This document shows positions 32,663-41,734 of a stretch of 64,000 nt of DNA, piece after piece. This DNA is from Actinomadura latina NBRC 106108 (GTDB lineage: Bacteria; Actinomycetota; Actinomycetes; Streptosporangiales; Streptosporangiaceae): assembly GCF_001552195.1 (NCBI RefSeq), contig NZ_BCQS01000020.1, positions 1-64,000 on the forward strand. The letters are read 5' to 3'. The notes beneath the pieces are model-generated. The model made no database searches. It was not told the origin of the DNA and was given only the letters and a program-made list of their open reading frames with translations. Each line of letters begins with the position of its first letter. Position 1 is the first letter of the stretch. Both the position numbers and the translations under genes were made by a program.

Positions 32663-33954
32663 CCGCGACCGCCGAGGCCCCGCCCGCAGCACCCGCCGAG
32701 AAGCGGGCGCCCCTGAAGAAGGGGACGCGGCTGCCGTCCGTGATGATCGTCGCGGGCATCGCCTCGCTGCCGATGCTGATGCCGGCCGGGCTGGCGCCGG
32801 GGCCGGGCAACACCGGGCTGCCCGACGTGGCGCTCGTCGGCGTCGCCGCGACGATGCTGCTGTGGGCGGGCACCCGGAGGCTGCCGATCCGGTGGCCGTT
32901 CCTGCTCCCGACCCTGCTGACGATCATCGCGGGCGGCATCGCGGCCGTGGTCAACGACGCGGGTGCGCTCACCCTCGGCAAGGACCTGTTCGTGCTGCTG
33001 TGGGCGGTGAGCATCGCGAACTTCGGGCGCGACACGTCGCTGCTCAGGCTGACGCTCCGCGCGTTCGTGTGGATCGGGACCTGCTACGCCGTCGTCATGA
33101 TCGTCGGTTTCGTGCTGGGGATCGAGGCGCTGTCGGGCAAGCAGATCGACGGCGAGCGCGCGATGTTCACCTTCGGCGACGCCAACTACGCGTCCAACTG
33201 GTTCATCTGCGTCTTCTTCGTCGCCCGCGCCTCGCGCTTTCCCGAGACGACGTGGAAGCGGTGGGCGGTCTGCGGGGTCCTGCTCACCGCCGAGGTGCTG
33301 ACCGGCTCGAACGGCGGGCTGCTCGCGCTGTGCGTCGCGATCCTGCTCGGCTACCTGTTCCGGCTGTTCCGCGAGGGCAAGGCGCACCACGCCGTCGCGG
33401 TCGGCTCGCTCGCCGTGTTCGTGGGCGGCGGCGCGGTCGCGGTCGTCTCGGCGGTCAACGTCCAGCCGCTGCTGGACCAGGCCAGCCAGGCGTCCCCGAT
33501 CCTGCGCGACTCCATCGGGCGGACGACCGGGGAGAGCACCAACTCGCGCAGCACCGTCCTCGCCACCACCATCCAGATGATCGACGACCAGCCGCATCCG
33601 TGGGGCATCGGGCCCGGCCAGACCGAGAAGCAGATGCTGGTGCGGCAGGAGACATACGTACGCGAGGCCCACAACGACTACGTGGCCTCCGTCCTCGAAC
33701 GCGGCTTCCTCGGGGGCGTCGCGCTCATCGTCCTGGTGTTCATCCTGCTGCTGAAGTGCGTGCGGATCGCCCGCCGGGGCGCGCTGACCGGCGAGTACGC
33801 GCGGCTCGTCCCGCGTCCGGAGCTGTTCGGCGCGCTCATCGCCGTGTTCCTCGTCTCCGGCCTCTTCTACGAGACCCTCCACTACCGCCACGGCTGGGCG
33901 ATCTTCGGGCTCATCGCCGCCCTCGACCTGTTCGGAAAGAAGGAGGCGGCATGA
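32659..33954 (+). CDS. Wzy-like polysaccharide polymerase / O-antigen ligase family protein
   Basis: A 431-residue polytopic protein with about 10-12 helices and one large extracytoplasmic loop (about 270-345) containing GESTNSRSTVLATTIQMI and REAHNDYVASVLERG, the usual place of the Wzy_C functional loop. It would link repeat units on the outer face of the membrane. Overlaps with the GT4 gene before it and the flippase gene after it (ATGA in both cases) show strict coupling. Polymerase rather than ligase is favoured by the adjacent Wzx and Wzz-like genes. Confidence 0.85.
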   Translation: MTATAEAPPAAPAEKRAPLKKGTRLPSVMIVAGIASLPMLMPAGLAPGPGNTGLPDVALVGVAATMLLWAGTRRLPIRWPFLLPTLLTIIAGGIAAVVNDAGALTLGKDLFVLLWAVSIANFGRDTSLLRLTLRAFVWIGTCYAVVMIVGFVLGIEALSGKQIDGERAMFTFGDANYASNWFICVFFVARASRFPETTWKRWAVCGVLLTAEVLTGSNGGLLALCVAILLGYLFRLFREGKAHHAVAVGSLAVFVGGGAVAVVSAVNVQPLLDQASQASPILRDSIGRTTGESTNSRSTVLATTIQMIDDQPHPWGIGPGQTEKQMLVRQETYVREAHNDYVASVLERGFLGGVALIVLVFILLLKCVRIARRGALTGEYARLVPRPELFGALIAVFLVSGLFYETLHYRHGWAIFGLIAALDLFGKKEAA

Positions 33955-35264
33955 CCGGCACGCGGTCTCCGGCCGTCGCCGGGCCGGGGCGGGAGTCCCG
34001 GCTGCGGCGGCGGCTGCTCGCGCTGGTCGCGGGCAACATGGCGGGACGGATCGGAGCGCTCGGGTCGCTCGGCATTGCCACGATCCTCGTCGCGCGGATC
34101 GGCGGGCCCAAGCTCGTCGGCGCGTTCACGCTCGTCCGGATCCTGCCCGGCCTGCTGTGCCAGCTGTCGAGCGCCGGGCTCCCGGGCGCCGCGCCGTTCT
34201 TCCTCGCGCGCTCCGACTACGACCAGAGCCGGGTGCGGCCCACGCTCGCGTGGCTCACCGTGATCGGCGCGGCGATCGCGGGGATCGGCTGGCTCGCGCT
34301 CAGCCCGCTCTTCTACCTGGTGTTCTTCAAGTCGTTCGGGATCTGGGTCGCGGTCGCCGCCGCCGCGCCGTCCTTCACGCAGGGGTTCGTGTCGGTCGGC
34401 AAGGGCCTCCTCCAGGGGACCGACGACCAGCCCGGCGCGAGCCTCGCCATCGCCGTCGAGGAGTTCGTGTTCCTGCCGATCTACCTGGTGATCCTCACCG
34501 GCTGGTACGGACCCGGCGCGCTCATCGCCGGGCTCGTGCTCGCCGACGTCGCCGCCGCCGCGTGGATCGCCCGGCGGCTCGCCCGCCGCGGGTTCTTCGC
34601 CGGGTGGGGACGCCCCGACCGGCGGCTCGGCCGCTCCATCGCCGGGTTCGGGTTCCGCGGCTACCTGGGCCAGCTCATCGACCTGCTGCAACTCCGGTTC
34701 GACATGGCGCTGCTCGGCGCGCTCGCCGGCCCGAAGGTGCTCGGCGTCTACACGGTCGCCAGCAAGTTCGCCGAGCTGGTGCAGCTGCCGGGGCTCGCGG
34801 TCAACTACGTCCTGTATCCCGACTTCGCCAAGGAGGACCGGGAGACGGCGACGAAGAGGACGTCCCGCCTGATCCTGCCCGCACTGGCCGTGTCGGCACT
34901 GGCCGCGCTGCCGCTCGCGCTCATCGCCGGGACCGCGCTGCCCTGGGTCTTCGGGGACGTGTTCGACGACGCGGTCGCGCCCACCTACATCCGGCTCGCC
35001 GGCGTCGTCACGTTCGGCGTGACCGGGCTCATCATGGCCTACCTGTACGGGGTCGGACGGCCCGGAGCCGCATCCACCGGGCAGGGCATCGGCCTCGTGG
35101 TGGTCGTCGTCCTCGGCGCGTACCTGATCCCGGCGCACGGCGCGATCGGGGCGGCCGTCGCCACGTCCATCTCCTTCGTCGCCACCACGGCCGCACTGCT
35201 GGTCTGGTTCCAGCACGTCAAGAACACCGCACCCGAAACCCCCGCGCTCAAAGACAAGGGGTGA
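33951..35264 (+). CDS. Wzx-like flippase (polysaccharide biosynthesis membrane protein)
   Basis: A 437-residue MOP-superfamily protein with about 12-14 helices, beginning LLALVAGNMAGRIGALGSLG and containing the typical GFGFRGYLGQLIDLLQLRFD then GVYTVASKFAELVQLPG. It should flip the undecaprenyl-linked repeat unit to the outer face. ATG 33951 overlaps the polymerase stop (ATGA) and follows AAGGAGG. Only two bases separate its stop from the start of the sugar transferase. Confidence 0.88.
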   Translation: MTGTRSPAVAGPGRESRLRRRLLALVAGNMAGRIGALGSLGIATILVARIGGPKLVGAFTLVRILPGLLCQLSSAGLPGAAPFFLARSDYDQSRVRPTLAWLTVIGAAIAGIGWLALSPLFYLVFFKSFGIWVAVAAAAPSFTQGFVSVGKGLLQGTDDQPGASLAIAVEEFVFLPIYLVILTGWYGPGALIAGLVLADVAAAAWIARRLARRGFFAGWGRPDRRLGRSIAGFGFRGYLGQLIDLLQLRFDMALLGALAGPKVLGVYTVASKFAELVQLPGLAVNYVLYPDFAKEDRETATKRTSRLILPALAVSALAALPLALIAGTALPWVFGDVFDDAVAPTYIRLAGVVTFGVTGLIMAYLYGVGRPGAASTGQGIGLVVVVVLGAYLIPAHGAIGAAVATSISFVATTAALLVWFQHVKNTAPETPALKDKG

Positions 35265-35266
35265 CC

Positions 35267-35989
35267 ATGTCCGAGCTCGCGAACCGTCCCGTCGACATGT
35301 CCGGCGGCATCCCCCCGTCGTGGACCCGCCGCGTGCTGGACGTCGCCGGCGCGCTCACCGGGCTGCTGCTGCTCAGCGTCCCGCTGCTGCTCATCTACGC
35401 GCTGGTGCGGCTGTCCAGCCCCGGCCCCGGCGTGTTCCGGCAGCGGCGCGTCGGGCAGGGCGGGCGGCCGTTCACGATGTACAAGTTCCGGACGATGCGG
35501 CAGGGCGTCGGCGGCCTCACCGTCACCGCCAACTGCGACCCGCGGCTCACCAGGGTCGGCAAGCTGCTGCGGCAGTGGTCGCTGGACGAGCTGCCGCAGC
35601 TGGTGAACGTGCTGCGCGGCCAGATGACCCTCGTCGGCCCGCGTCCGGAGACCTACGACCTCGCCGAGCACTACGACGCGGGCTGCCGCTGGATCTTCGA
35701 CCACCGGCCCGGCCTGACGGGCGTCTCGGAGGTCCGGTTCCGCGACTTCGACGTCCTCGGGCCCGGTGAGGAGGTCGACCTCGTCAACTACATCGAGCGG
35801 ATCGTCCCGGCCCGCGTCGCCGTGGACGCGGTCTACCTGCGCGACCCGTCGATGCGGGCCACGTTCGGCGCGCTCTGGGACACGGTGAAGCACATCCTCG
35901 GCATCCCGGTCCCGCCCCTCCGGATCACCGGCGCGTTCAAGGAGACGCCGGAGAAGCGCGCCGCGGAGGAACCCGGCTCCGCCGCCTGA
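35267..35989 (+). CDS. Initiating sugar-phosphate (polyprenyl-phosphate) transferase
   Basis: A 240-residue enzyme of the bacterial sugar transferase family in its small form: one N-terminal membrane helix (GALTGLLLLSVPLLLIYALV), then the catalytic core with FTMYKFRTM, SLDELPQLVNVLRGQM and LVGPRPE, followed by HRPGLTGVSEV. It puts the first sugar phosphate on undecaprenyl phosphate and so starts the repeat unit. ATG 35267 follows AAGGGGTGA. It lacks the four-helix bundle and Rossmann half of WbaP-type enzymes. Confidence 0.9.
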   Translation: MSELANRPVDMSGGIPPSWTRRVLDVAGALTGLLLLSVPLLLIYALVRLSSPGPGVFRQRRVGQGGRPFTMYKFRTMRQGVGGLTVTANCDPRLTRVGKLLRQWSLDELPQLVNVLRGQMTLVGPRPETYDLAEHYDAGCRWIFDHRPGLTGVSEVRFRDFDVLGPGEEVDLVNYIERIVPARVAVDAVYLRDPSMRATFGALWDTVKHILGIPVPPLRITGAFKETPEKRAAEEPGSAA

Positions 35990-36097
35990 TCCCGCCCGCC
36001 CGGGGGACGCCCTCCAGACCCCCGCAGCAGCCGACAGCCGATCCCGCTCCGGCCGGCGTCCGCTGCGTCACCTGATCGCTCAATCGGGGAACACGAC

Positions 36098-37018
36098 ATG
36101 GACATCCGGGACGCCCGGTTCAAGCTCTCGGCGGTGGCGGCCTCGGTCGTCCTGGTGGCCGGGTTCCTCTTCTACCTGCAGCACAGGGGGTCCGGCTACG
36201 AGTCCTACCGCGGGCCGCTCGCCTCGCCGGGCACGCCCGCCGCCGAGCCCCACAAGACCCGGCGGATCGCGCTCAACACCCAGCCCGCCGACTACCCGCG
36301 CCTCCAGGCGCTCGGCTACGACCTGGTGGACGTCAAGGCCGACGCATCCCTCGTCGCCGGCGTCCCCGCCGGAATGCAGGCGCTCCTCTGGGTCGGCAAC
36401 TTCACCTGCGGCGACTTCGAACTCGGCTGGGACGCGTTCAAACGCGCCGTCCAGCAGTTCGGGCGCGACCCGAAGGTCTACGGCTGGTACCTGTCGGACG
36501 AGCCGAACACCGGCGACTGCCCCGAGGTCGCGGGCGAGATCCGCCGCCGCGCCGGCTACCTGAAGGCCCACGCGCCCGGCCAGGTCTCGTTCATCTCCCT
36601 GACCGACTGGCCGATGAGGCCGCTCACCCCGAAACGCGCCGGCGTCGACCTGGTCGGCCTCGACCCGTACCCCTGCAAGGGCTCGGCCGAGACCCGCGAG
36701 CACTGCGACATAGGGGCGATCGACCGGATGGTCCGGATGGCCGACGCCGCCGGAATCCCCCGCACCAGGATCGCGCCCGTCCTGCAGACGTTCGGGCAGA
36801 GGTGCTCAGAGGGCGACAAGCAGTACTGGCTGCCGACGGAGGCCCAGTTCCGCAAGATCCTCGCCCGCTGGGACCGCCTCACGCCCCGCCCGCCCCTGGA
36901 GATCTCCTACTCCTGGGGCCGCCAGGGCGAATGGGCCTGCCCCACCCTCTCCGACGCGACCGGCGGCGGCCACCCCGACCTGCAGACCCTCATGCGGGCC
37001 CGCAACACGCGGAACTAA
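36098..37018 (+). CDS. Membrane-anchored putative glycoside hydrolase
   Basis: A 306-residue protein with an N-terminal membrane anchor (residues 10-27) and an extracellular domain that looks like a TIM barrel: VKADASLVAGVPAGMQALLW, VYGWYLSDEPNTGDCPE (an acidic strand end typical of a catalytic or binding site), DLVGLDPYPCKG and EISYSWGRQGEW. Several cysteines may form disulfides. I do not recognise a specific GH family. Its place at the end of the polysaccharide operon suggests trimming or release of the polymer. Its TAA overlaps the stop of the convergent small gene (37015-37018). Confidence 0.65.
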   Translation: MDIRDARFKLSAVAASVVLVAGFLFYLQHRGSGYESYRGPLASPGTPAAEPHKTRRIALNTQPADYPRLQALGYDLVDVKADASLVAGVPAGMQALLWVGNFTCGDFELGWDAFKRAVQQFGRDPKVYGWYLSDEPNTGDCPEVAGEIRRRAGYLKAHAPGQVSFISLTDWPMRPLTPKRAGVDLVGLDPYPCKGSAETREHCDIGAIDRMVRMADAAGIPRTRIAPVLQTFGQRCSEGDKQYWLPTEAQFRKILARWDRLTPRPPLEISYSWGRQGEWACPTLSDATGGGHPDLQTLMRARNTRN

Positions 37019-37176
37019 TGATCGCCGGCCTTGTCCGCGATGGCCGGCTGCTGTGAGCCGGACGGCACCGGGAAGTCGAACGAGCCCACCTTCAGGGCCG
37101 CGACCTCCATCACACCGACGACCAGAACGAACGCGACGGCCAGCAGGCCGAGCTTCTTGCGGTCCAAGACCCGCAC
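37015..37176 (-). CDS. Small single-pass membrane peptide
   Basis: A 53-residue frame with a basic start (LDRKKLGL), one membrane helix (LAVAFVLVVGVMEVAAL) and a short polar tail (GSFDFPVPSGSQQ). Start could be GTG 37176 or TTG 37167 (50 residues); a GGGG-rich ribosome site precedes both. It converges on the glycosidase-like gene, and the two stops overlap (cta/taa). The clean K-rich-then-hydrophobic layout supports a real gene; the function is unknown. Confidence 0.55.
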   Translation of the reverse strand: MRVLDRKKLGLLAVAFVLVVGVMEVAALKVGSFDFPVPSGSQQPAIADKAGDH

Positions 37177-37339
37177 CCCTTCAAACCCCCAGAAAACGCA
37201 GGTCAAACCTAACACAGGACGATCTACCACCCGCCCGGCAAGCACCGCTAAATCCCCATATGTGACCGTCTCGTTACGGCGCCCCCGACGCGCGCGGGCC
37301 GGGCGACGCGGGGTCGCCCGGCCCGCGGCCGTGGACGGG

Positions 37340-38905
37340 TCAGCCCACCTTCTTGCTCGTCAGGTTGGCGGCTCGGGCGTTGACGCATTCGCCGGTGGCG
37401 AGGTCGAAGGCGAAGTTGTGGGCGAGGCAGTGGATCCGGCCGTCGCGGACGACGGCGCCGACGGAGAGGTCCTCGCCGGCGTGCGGGCAGTAGCGGGGGA
37501 TGTCGTAGCGGGCGCCGTCGCAGGCGACGGTGATGCGCTCGGACTCGTCCCGTCCGGTCTCGTACTCCTCGACGGCCTGCAGGGCGGGCGCGTTGGCGTG
37601 CTTGAGGAGGCCGACCAGGTAGTCGTTGTAGACGTCGGGATCGCGGTAGAGGCTGAGGCGGAAGGAGATGAGGAGGTCCTCCCAGGCCATCCGGCCGGTG
37701 AGGACGGTGTCCAGCCAGCGGCCGGCGGTGGTGATCCGGTAGTGCGGGCGGGCGTCCGGGGACGCGGCCGACACGGTGACCCCGTCCGGGGAGATGTCGA
37801 CGTCCCAGACGCCGCCGTTCGGCCCGGTGATCTCGAACCGGACGATCATCGCGATCTGCCGGTTGAAGTAGTCGCTGAGGCCGCCCAGGCGGGCGAAGTG
37901 CGCCGAGAAGCGGTCGAACAGGCCGGGGCCCGGCTCCGGGTACTCCGCCAGGACGCCCGCGATGGCGGCCGCGCGGTCGGCGGCGTAGCGCTCGAGGTAG
38001 GCCTCGCGGCCGGCGTCGGCGAAGGAGAACTCCGCCGAGACCGGGTCGCGGGTGACCTCGCCGGTGTCGAGGTCGACGGCGTCGCCGGGCTTGAAGTAGT
38101 CCCAGCGCTGCCTCGGCAGGTGCTCGCGCAGCCACGCGGTGGCGGTCTCCGGGTCGCAGAACGCGCCGTCCACCTGGCCGAGCACCCAGTTCAGGTGGTC
38201 GACCTCGGCGTCCAGGAAGCACGGCGGGCCCGCGAACGGGACCGCCAGCTCCGGCTCGGTCTGCCGGACGAGCCGCTGCGCCGCGCGGAGCTTGGACATC
38301 CGCTTGGCCATGGAGACCTCCGCCATCTCCTCGGCCGGGTACTCGTAGCAGATCGGGTGCCAGGACGCCCCGGACGCCTGCAGGGCCATCAGGTCGAGCC
38401 GGCCGCCCGCGAGGTGCTTGGCGCGGCGGGTCTGCGCGGCGGTGAGCCGGGCGTCGTTGCAATGCAGGACGCCGCGGCCGTCCGCCACGATGAGAAAGGC
38501 GGCGTCGTGGCACATCGGTGACAGTTCCGGAATCACCGTGATCCAGGACCCGCGATTGTCAAGGGGGAATTTCTCCCACGGCTCGATCTCGATTACCTGG
38601 CGGCCGCCGGCGGCGGCCGTGATGCGTTCCCGGAACGCGGGTCCGGGATAACACGGAATGAGGATTCTGGTCCGCGCCGGAAGGCGCTCCAGGACCCACG
38701 GGTCGAAATGATCTAGATGCTCGTGCGAGACGGCGACCCAGTCGGCGTCGAGGACCGGGGCCAGGTCCAGGTGATCGTTTCTCGGATACTGGTGCCAGGC
38801 TCCGAGAAAGGCCCCCGTTGGAGCGAGCCACGGGTCCGCGAGCAGGTGGAACGCGGTCGCGTCCACCGCCACCCCCGCATGTCCGAGAAATGTGACCGTC
38901 GGCAT
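37340..38905 (-). CDS. MBL-fold / Rieske [2Fe-2S] fusion protein
   Basis: A 521-residue two-domain protein. The N-terminal half is a metallo-beta-lactamase fold of the UlaG/CMAH-like type with VSHEHLDHFDPW (HxHxDH, about residue 60) and later PMCHDAAFLIVADGRGVLHC. The C-terminal about 100 residues form a Rieske domain with ligands CPH (RYCPHAGEDL) and CxxH (CLAHNF). A middle region (about 250-400) is unassigned. The pairing recalls CMP-sialate hydroxylase, where Rieske and MBL-like domains also meet, so an oxygenase on a nucleotide or sugar substrate is possible. ATG 38905 has a weak ribosome site. It is divergent from a kinase/regulator pair. Confidence 0.82.
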   Translation of the reverse strand: MPTVTFLGHAGVAVDATAFHLLADPWLAPTGAFLGAWHQYPRNDHLDLAPVLDADWVAVSHEHLDHFDPWVLERLPARTRILIPCYPGPAFRERITAAAGGRQVIEIEPWEKFPLDNRGSWITVIPELSPMCHDAAFLIVADGRGVLHCNDARLTAAQTRRAKHLAGGRLDLMALQASGASWHPICYEYPAEEMAEVSMAKRMSKLRAAQRLVRQTEPELAVPFAGPPCFLDAEVDHLNWVLGQVDGAFCDPETATAWLREHLPRQRWDYFKPGDAVDLDTGEVTRDPVSAEFSFADAGREAYLERYAADRAAAIAGVLAEYPEPGPGLFDRFSAHFARLGGLSDYFNRQIAMIVRFEITGPNGGVWDVDISPDGVTVSAASPDARPHYRITTAGRWLDTVLTGRMAWEDLLISFRLSLYRDPDVYNDYLVGLLKHANAPALQAVEEYETGRDESERITVACDGARYDIPRYCPHAGEDLSVGAVVRDGRIHCLAHNFAFDLATGECVNARAANLTSKKVG

Positions 38906-39159
38906 GAGGAGACTGTCCCGTGCGGCGCGCACCGGCACACCCGCCGGAATGCGCAAAGCGGCTACGCCACCGGCATGAAAGAAATGCCTCGGGCAGAACT
39001 GACATTCCTGAGACGCCCCGGTAAAGGGCGAAGTTCACAGTTGCCTTCCGCATGTCCACTTCTGGTCAATCACCGGTCTGTTGCGGCCAATTGACTAGAC
39101 ATCCGCAGGGATGCGGGGTGACGGTCTACAGGGTGCTGGAATAGCGGACGGGGGATTTC

Positions 39160-39966
39160 ATGGACAACGGGCGGGCGCGGTCCTCCCCAGCGGAGACCGC
39201 CGCGGGCGCGGGGACGCTCGCGGGCGCACGCGACGGCGAGCGGGACCGGCCGGGGGCGTCCGGGGCCGGCGAGCAGGTGCTGTGGCGGCGCCGGCTCCGC
39301 CACGACATCCGGCACGAACTGGGCACGATCATCATGCTGGCCTCGGCCGTCGTCGTCGCGGAGGACGTCGGCGACACCAGCCGGGCCCGCATCGACCAGC
39401 TGCTGGGCGAGACCCGGTGGCTCGACCACCTGCTCCGCCGGCTCGACGAGGGCGACGACGGCGACGCCCGGCCGCTGCCCGGCCCGGAGCGGCTCCGGGT
39501 GGACGAGCTGACCGCCGAGGTCGTCACCGGCATGCGGCTCGCCACCACGCACGAGGTGTGCTTCACCGGCGGCGAGGCGTGGGCCCACATGGACCCGGTC
39601 GCGCTGTGGCGCGCGGTCCGCAACGTCCTCGACAACGCGTGCCGCGTCGCGGCGGGGCGCGTGGACGTGCGCGTCGACGCCGACCAGGGCTGGATCGCCA
39701 TCCAGGTCGACGACGACGGCCCCGGCTTCGGCGCCGGCTGGGGCGCGCACCCCGGCCGCCCGGCGCGGCCCGGCCTCGCGTCGCTCGGGCTCGGCATCGT
39801 GCACGACCTCATCTCCGGGTACGGCGGCAGCCTGGAGATCCGCACCTGCGAGATGGGCGGGGCGCGCGTCCGGATGCTGCTGCCGGCGGCACCGCCCCCG
39901 GACGACCTCGCGGCCCGGGGCACCGGCGCCGACACGTGCACCGACGACTGGCGGCTCCATCCATGA
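39160..39966 (+). CDS. Soluble histidine kinase-like ATPase
   Basis: A 268-residue cytoplasmic protein with no membrane helix. After a disordered 40-residue start, LRHDIRHELGTIIMLAS gives the dimerisation helix with His, and NVLDNACRVAAG, VDDDGPGFG and LGLGIVHDLISGYGG are the N, G1 and G2 boxes of the ATPase. It may be a true kinase sensing an internal cue, or a phosphatase for the regulator encoded next. ATG 39160 follows GGGGGA. It overlaps the regulator gene by 4 bases. Confidence 0.87.
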   Translation: MDNGRARSSPAETAAGAGTLAGARDGERDRPGASGAGEQVLWRRRLRHDIRHELGTIIMLASAVVVAEDVGDTSRARIDQLLGETRWLDHLLRRLDEGDDGDARPLPGPERLRVDELTAEVVTGMRLATTHEVCFTGGEAWAHMDPVALWRAVRNVLDNACRVAAGRVDVRVDADQGWIAIQVDDDGPGFGAGWGAHPGRPARPGLASLGLGIVHDLISGYGGSLEIRTCEMGGARVRMLLPAAPPPDDLAARGTGADTCTDDWRLHP

Positions 39967-40610
39967 GAATGATCGTCTGCGACGACCACGCGGTCTTCGC
40001 CGAGTCGCTGTCGCTCGTGCTGGCGGACGCCGGGCACAGCGTCGTCGGGGTGGTCTACTCCCCCGCCGACGCGCTGCCCGTGCTGCGGGCCAGGCAGCCC
40101 GACGTCTGCCTGATCGACCTGCAGTTCCCCTCCGGCACGGCGCTCGACTGGATGCCCCGGCTGCGCGCCTCGTCCCCGCGGACCAAGTTCGTCGTGCTGA
40201 CCGGCTTCCTGGAGCAGCCGGTGCTGGACGAGGGCGTCGCGGCGGGCGTGCGGGGGTTCGCGCACAAGGGGCAGCAGGCCGGCGACATCCTCACCGTGCT
40301 GCGCCGTGTCGCGGACGGCGAGGTCGTTTCGGGCCAGGCGGCGCTGCGCGGCGGCGCCCGCCCGCGCAGCCGCGCGCAGAAGGTCGCGCAGTTCCTCACG
40401 CCCCGCGAGCGGGAGGTCCTGACGCGGCTGGCGCGCGGCGAGTCCACGCAGGCGCTCGCCAAGGCGATGGGGGTGACGCGCAGCACCGCGCGCAGCCACG
40501 TGCAGAGCGTGCTGTCCAAGCTGGGCGTGCACTCGCAGCGGGAGGCCGTGATCGAGGCGGCCCGGCACGGCCTGGTGAGCGTCGAGACCGGGGAGTGGCT
40601 CGCGGGCTGA
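39963..40610 (+). CDS. LuxR-type response regulator
   Basis: A 215-residue regulator: receiver with CDDHAVF, phospho-acceptor in VCLIDLQFPSGTALDW and lysine in GFAHKGQQ, then LuxR helix-turn-helix FLTPREREVLTRLARGEST and TARSHVQSVLSKLGVH. The start ATG overlaps the stop of the soluble kinase gene, making a coupled pair. The receiver is somewhat divergent (LDEGVAAGVRGFAHKG). Confidence 0.92.
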   Translation: MRMIVCDDHAVFAESLSLVLADAGHSVVGVVYSPADALPVLRARQPDVCLIDLQFPSGTALDWMPRLRASSPRTKFVVLTGFLEQPVLDEGVAAGVRGFAHKGQQAGDILTVLRRVADGEVVSGQAALRGGARPRSRAQKVAQFLTPREREVLTRLARGESTQALAKAMGVTRSTARSHVQSVLSKLGVHSQREAVIEAARHGLVSVETGEWLAG

Positions 40611-40741
40611 CCCCCGAATCCGCCGGGGGCGTGGGGGTTGTCCCCCACAAACTGCGCGATACGTGGGCGGGACGGCCGAATCCGGCCCTTCAGGGTTCGG
40701 CCGGGACGCGTTAGCGTCTGCCTCGGAGAGGAGGTTCCCCC

Positions 40742-41641
40742 ATGCCTCAACGGCGAGGCGCGCCACCCGTCTCCGATGCCGGGGCCCTCGGCCGTGCGGA
40801 CACCTACGCCCGCGGGGTCCCCTACGACCGGTTCGAGCGGCTCCGGTCGCGGACGCCGGTGGTGTGGCTGGACGGGCGCGGAGCGGAGCGGCCCGGCGCC
40901 TGGGCCGTGCTGCGCTACTCCGACGTCCGGCATGCCCTCGCGCATCCCGAGTTGTTCGCGCCCTGGCCGGACGGCGCCCCGCACGGACCGGCGAGCGGCG
41001 GCGATCCGGACGTCGCCCACGACGACGTCGCCCACGACGACACGGCCCTCATCGACATGGATCCCCCCGCGCGGGCCATGCTCGCCCGCATCCCGTCCCA
41101 CGGCGCGGTGGACTTCGTCGGCGCGGTCGCGCACGACCTGCCCGAGACGCTGCGGAACACCCTCGCCGGGGGCCTGCACGCGCTGCTGCGCCACCCCGCC
41201 GAGTACGTCCGGCTGCGGGAGGAGCGGGCCGACGACAGGCTGGTCGACAGCGCCGTGGAGGAGATGCTGCGCTGGTGGACGCCGGTACTCCAGGTGCGGC
41301 GGACCGTCCAGCGCGCGACGGCCGTCGGCGGCGTGCCGCTGCTGGCCGGTGAGCACGTCAGGCTGTGGCTCGTCTCGGCCAACCACGACGACGAGATCTT
41401 CCCCGAGCCCGGCCGGTTCGTCCCGGACCGCTTCCTGCGCTCCCCCCGGCCGCATCTGTGCTTCGGGTTCGGGCACCGCGCCTGCCTGGGTGCCCGGCTG
41501 GCGCGCGTGCACCTGCGCGCCATGCTCGTCGCGCTGCTCGAACGGCCGGGCCTGCCGCGGCCGGCGGGCGAGCCGGTGCCGCTGCGCTCCAGCGCCCGCC
41601 GCGGCTTCACCCACCTCCCCGTCCGCTGGACCGCCCGCTGA
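40742..41641 (+). CDS. Internally shortened cytochrome P450
   Basis: A 299-residue P450-like protein; bacterial P450s usually have about 400. N-terminal blocks (DMDPPARAML) and the C-terminal core are present: ExxR in AVEEMLRW (about 172) and the haem loop FGFGHRACLGARLAR (Cys about 247). Between them roughly 100 residues are missing: DFVGAVAHDLP (near helix F) joins directly to ETLRNTLAGGLHALLRHP, the tail of the I-helix, so the oxygen-activating AGxxT turn is lost. The frame is intact. It is either a decaying gene or a haem protein with a new role. ATG 40742 follows GAGAGGAGG. No ferredoxin partner is adjacent. Confidence 0.8.
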   Translation: MPQRRGAPPVSDAGALGRADTYARGVPYDRFERLRSRTPVVWLDGRGAERPGAWAVLRYSDVRHALAHPELFAPWPDGAPHGPASGGDPDVAHDDVAHDDTALIDMDPPARAMLARIPSHGAVDFVGAVAHDLPETLRNTLAGGLHALLRHPAEYVRLREERADDRLVDSAVEEMLRWWTPVLQVRRTVQRATAVGGVPLLAGEHVRLWLVSANHDDEIFPEPGRFVPDRFLRSPRPHLCFGFGHRACLGARLARVHLRAMLVALLERPGLPRPAGEPVPLRSSARRGFTHLPVRWTAR

Positions 41642-41734
41642 ACCGCGGGCGGTTTCGCGTACATCGCGCGGAGTAGGGATGCGCACTCCCCGGGGCCGAC
41701 GTGCCGTTGGACCTTCAGGAATTACTGTGCGGGA

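Noticed and set aside
27020-32692. Very long minus-strand frame across the polysaccharide operon
   Set aside because: Arg/Pro/His-rich high-GC artefact spanning five well-supported plus-strand genes.
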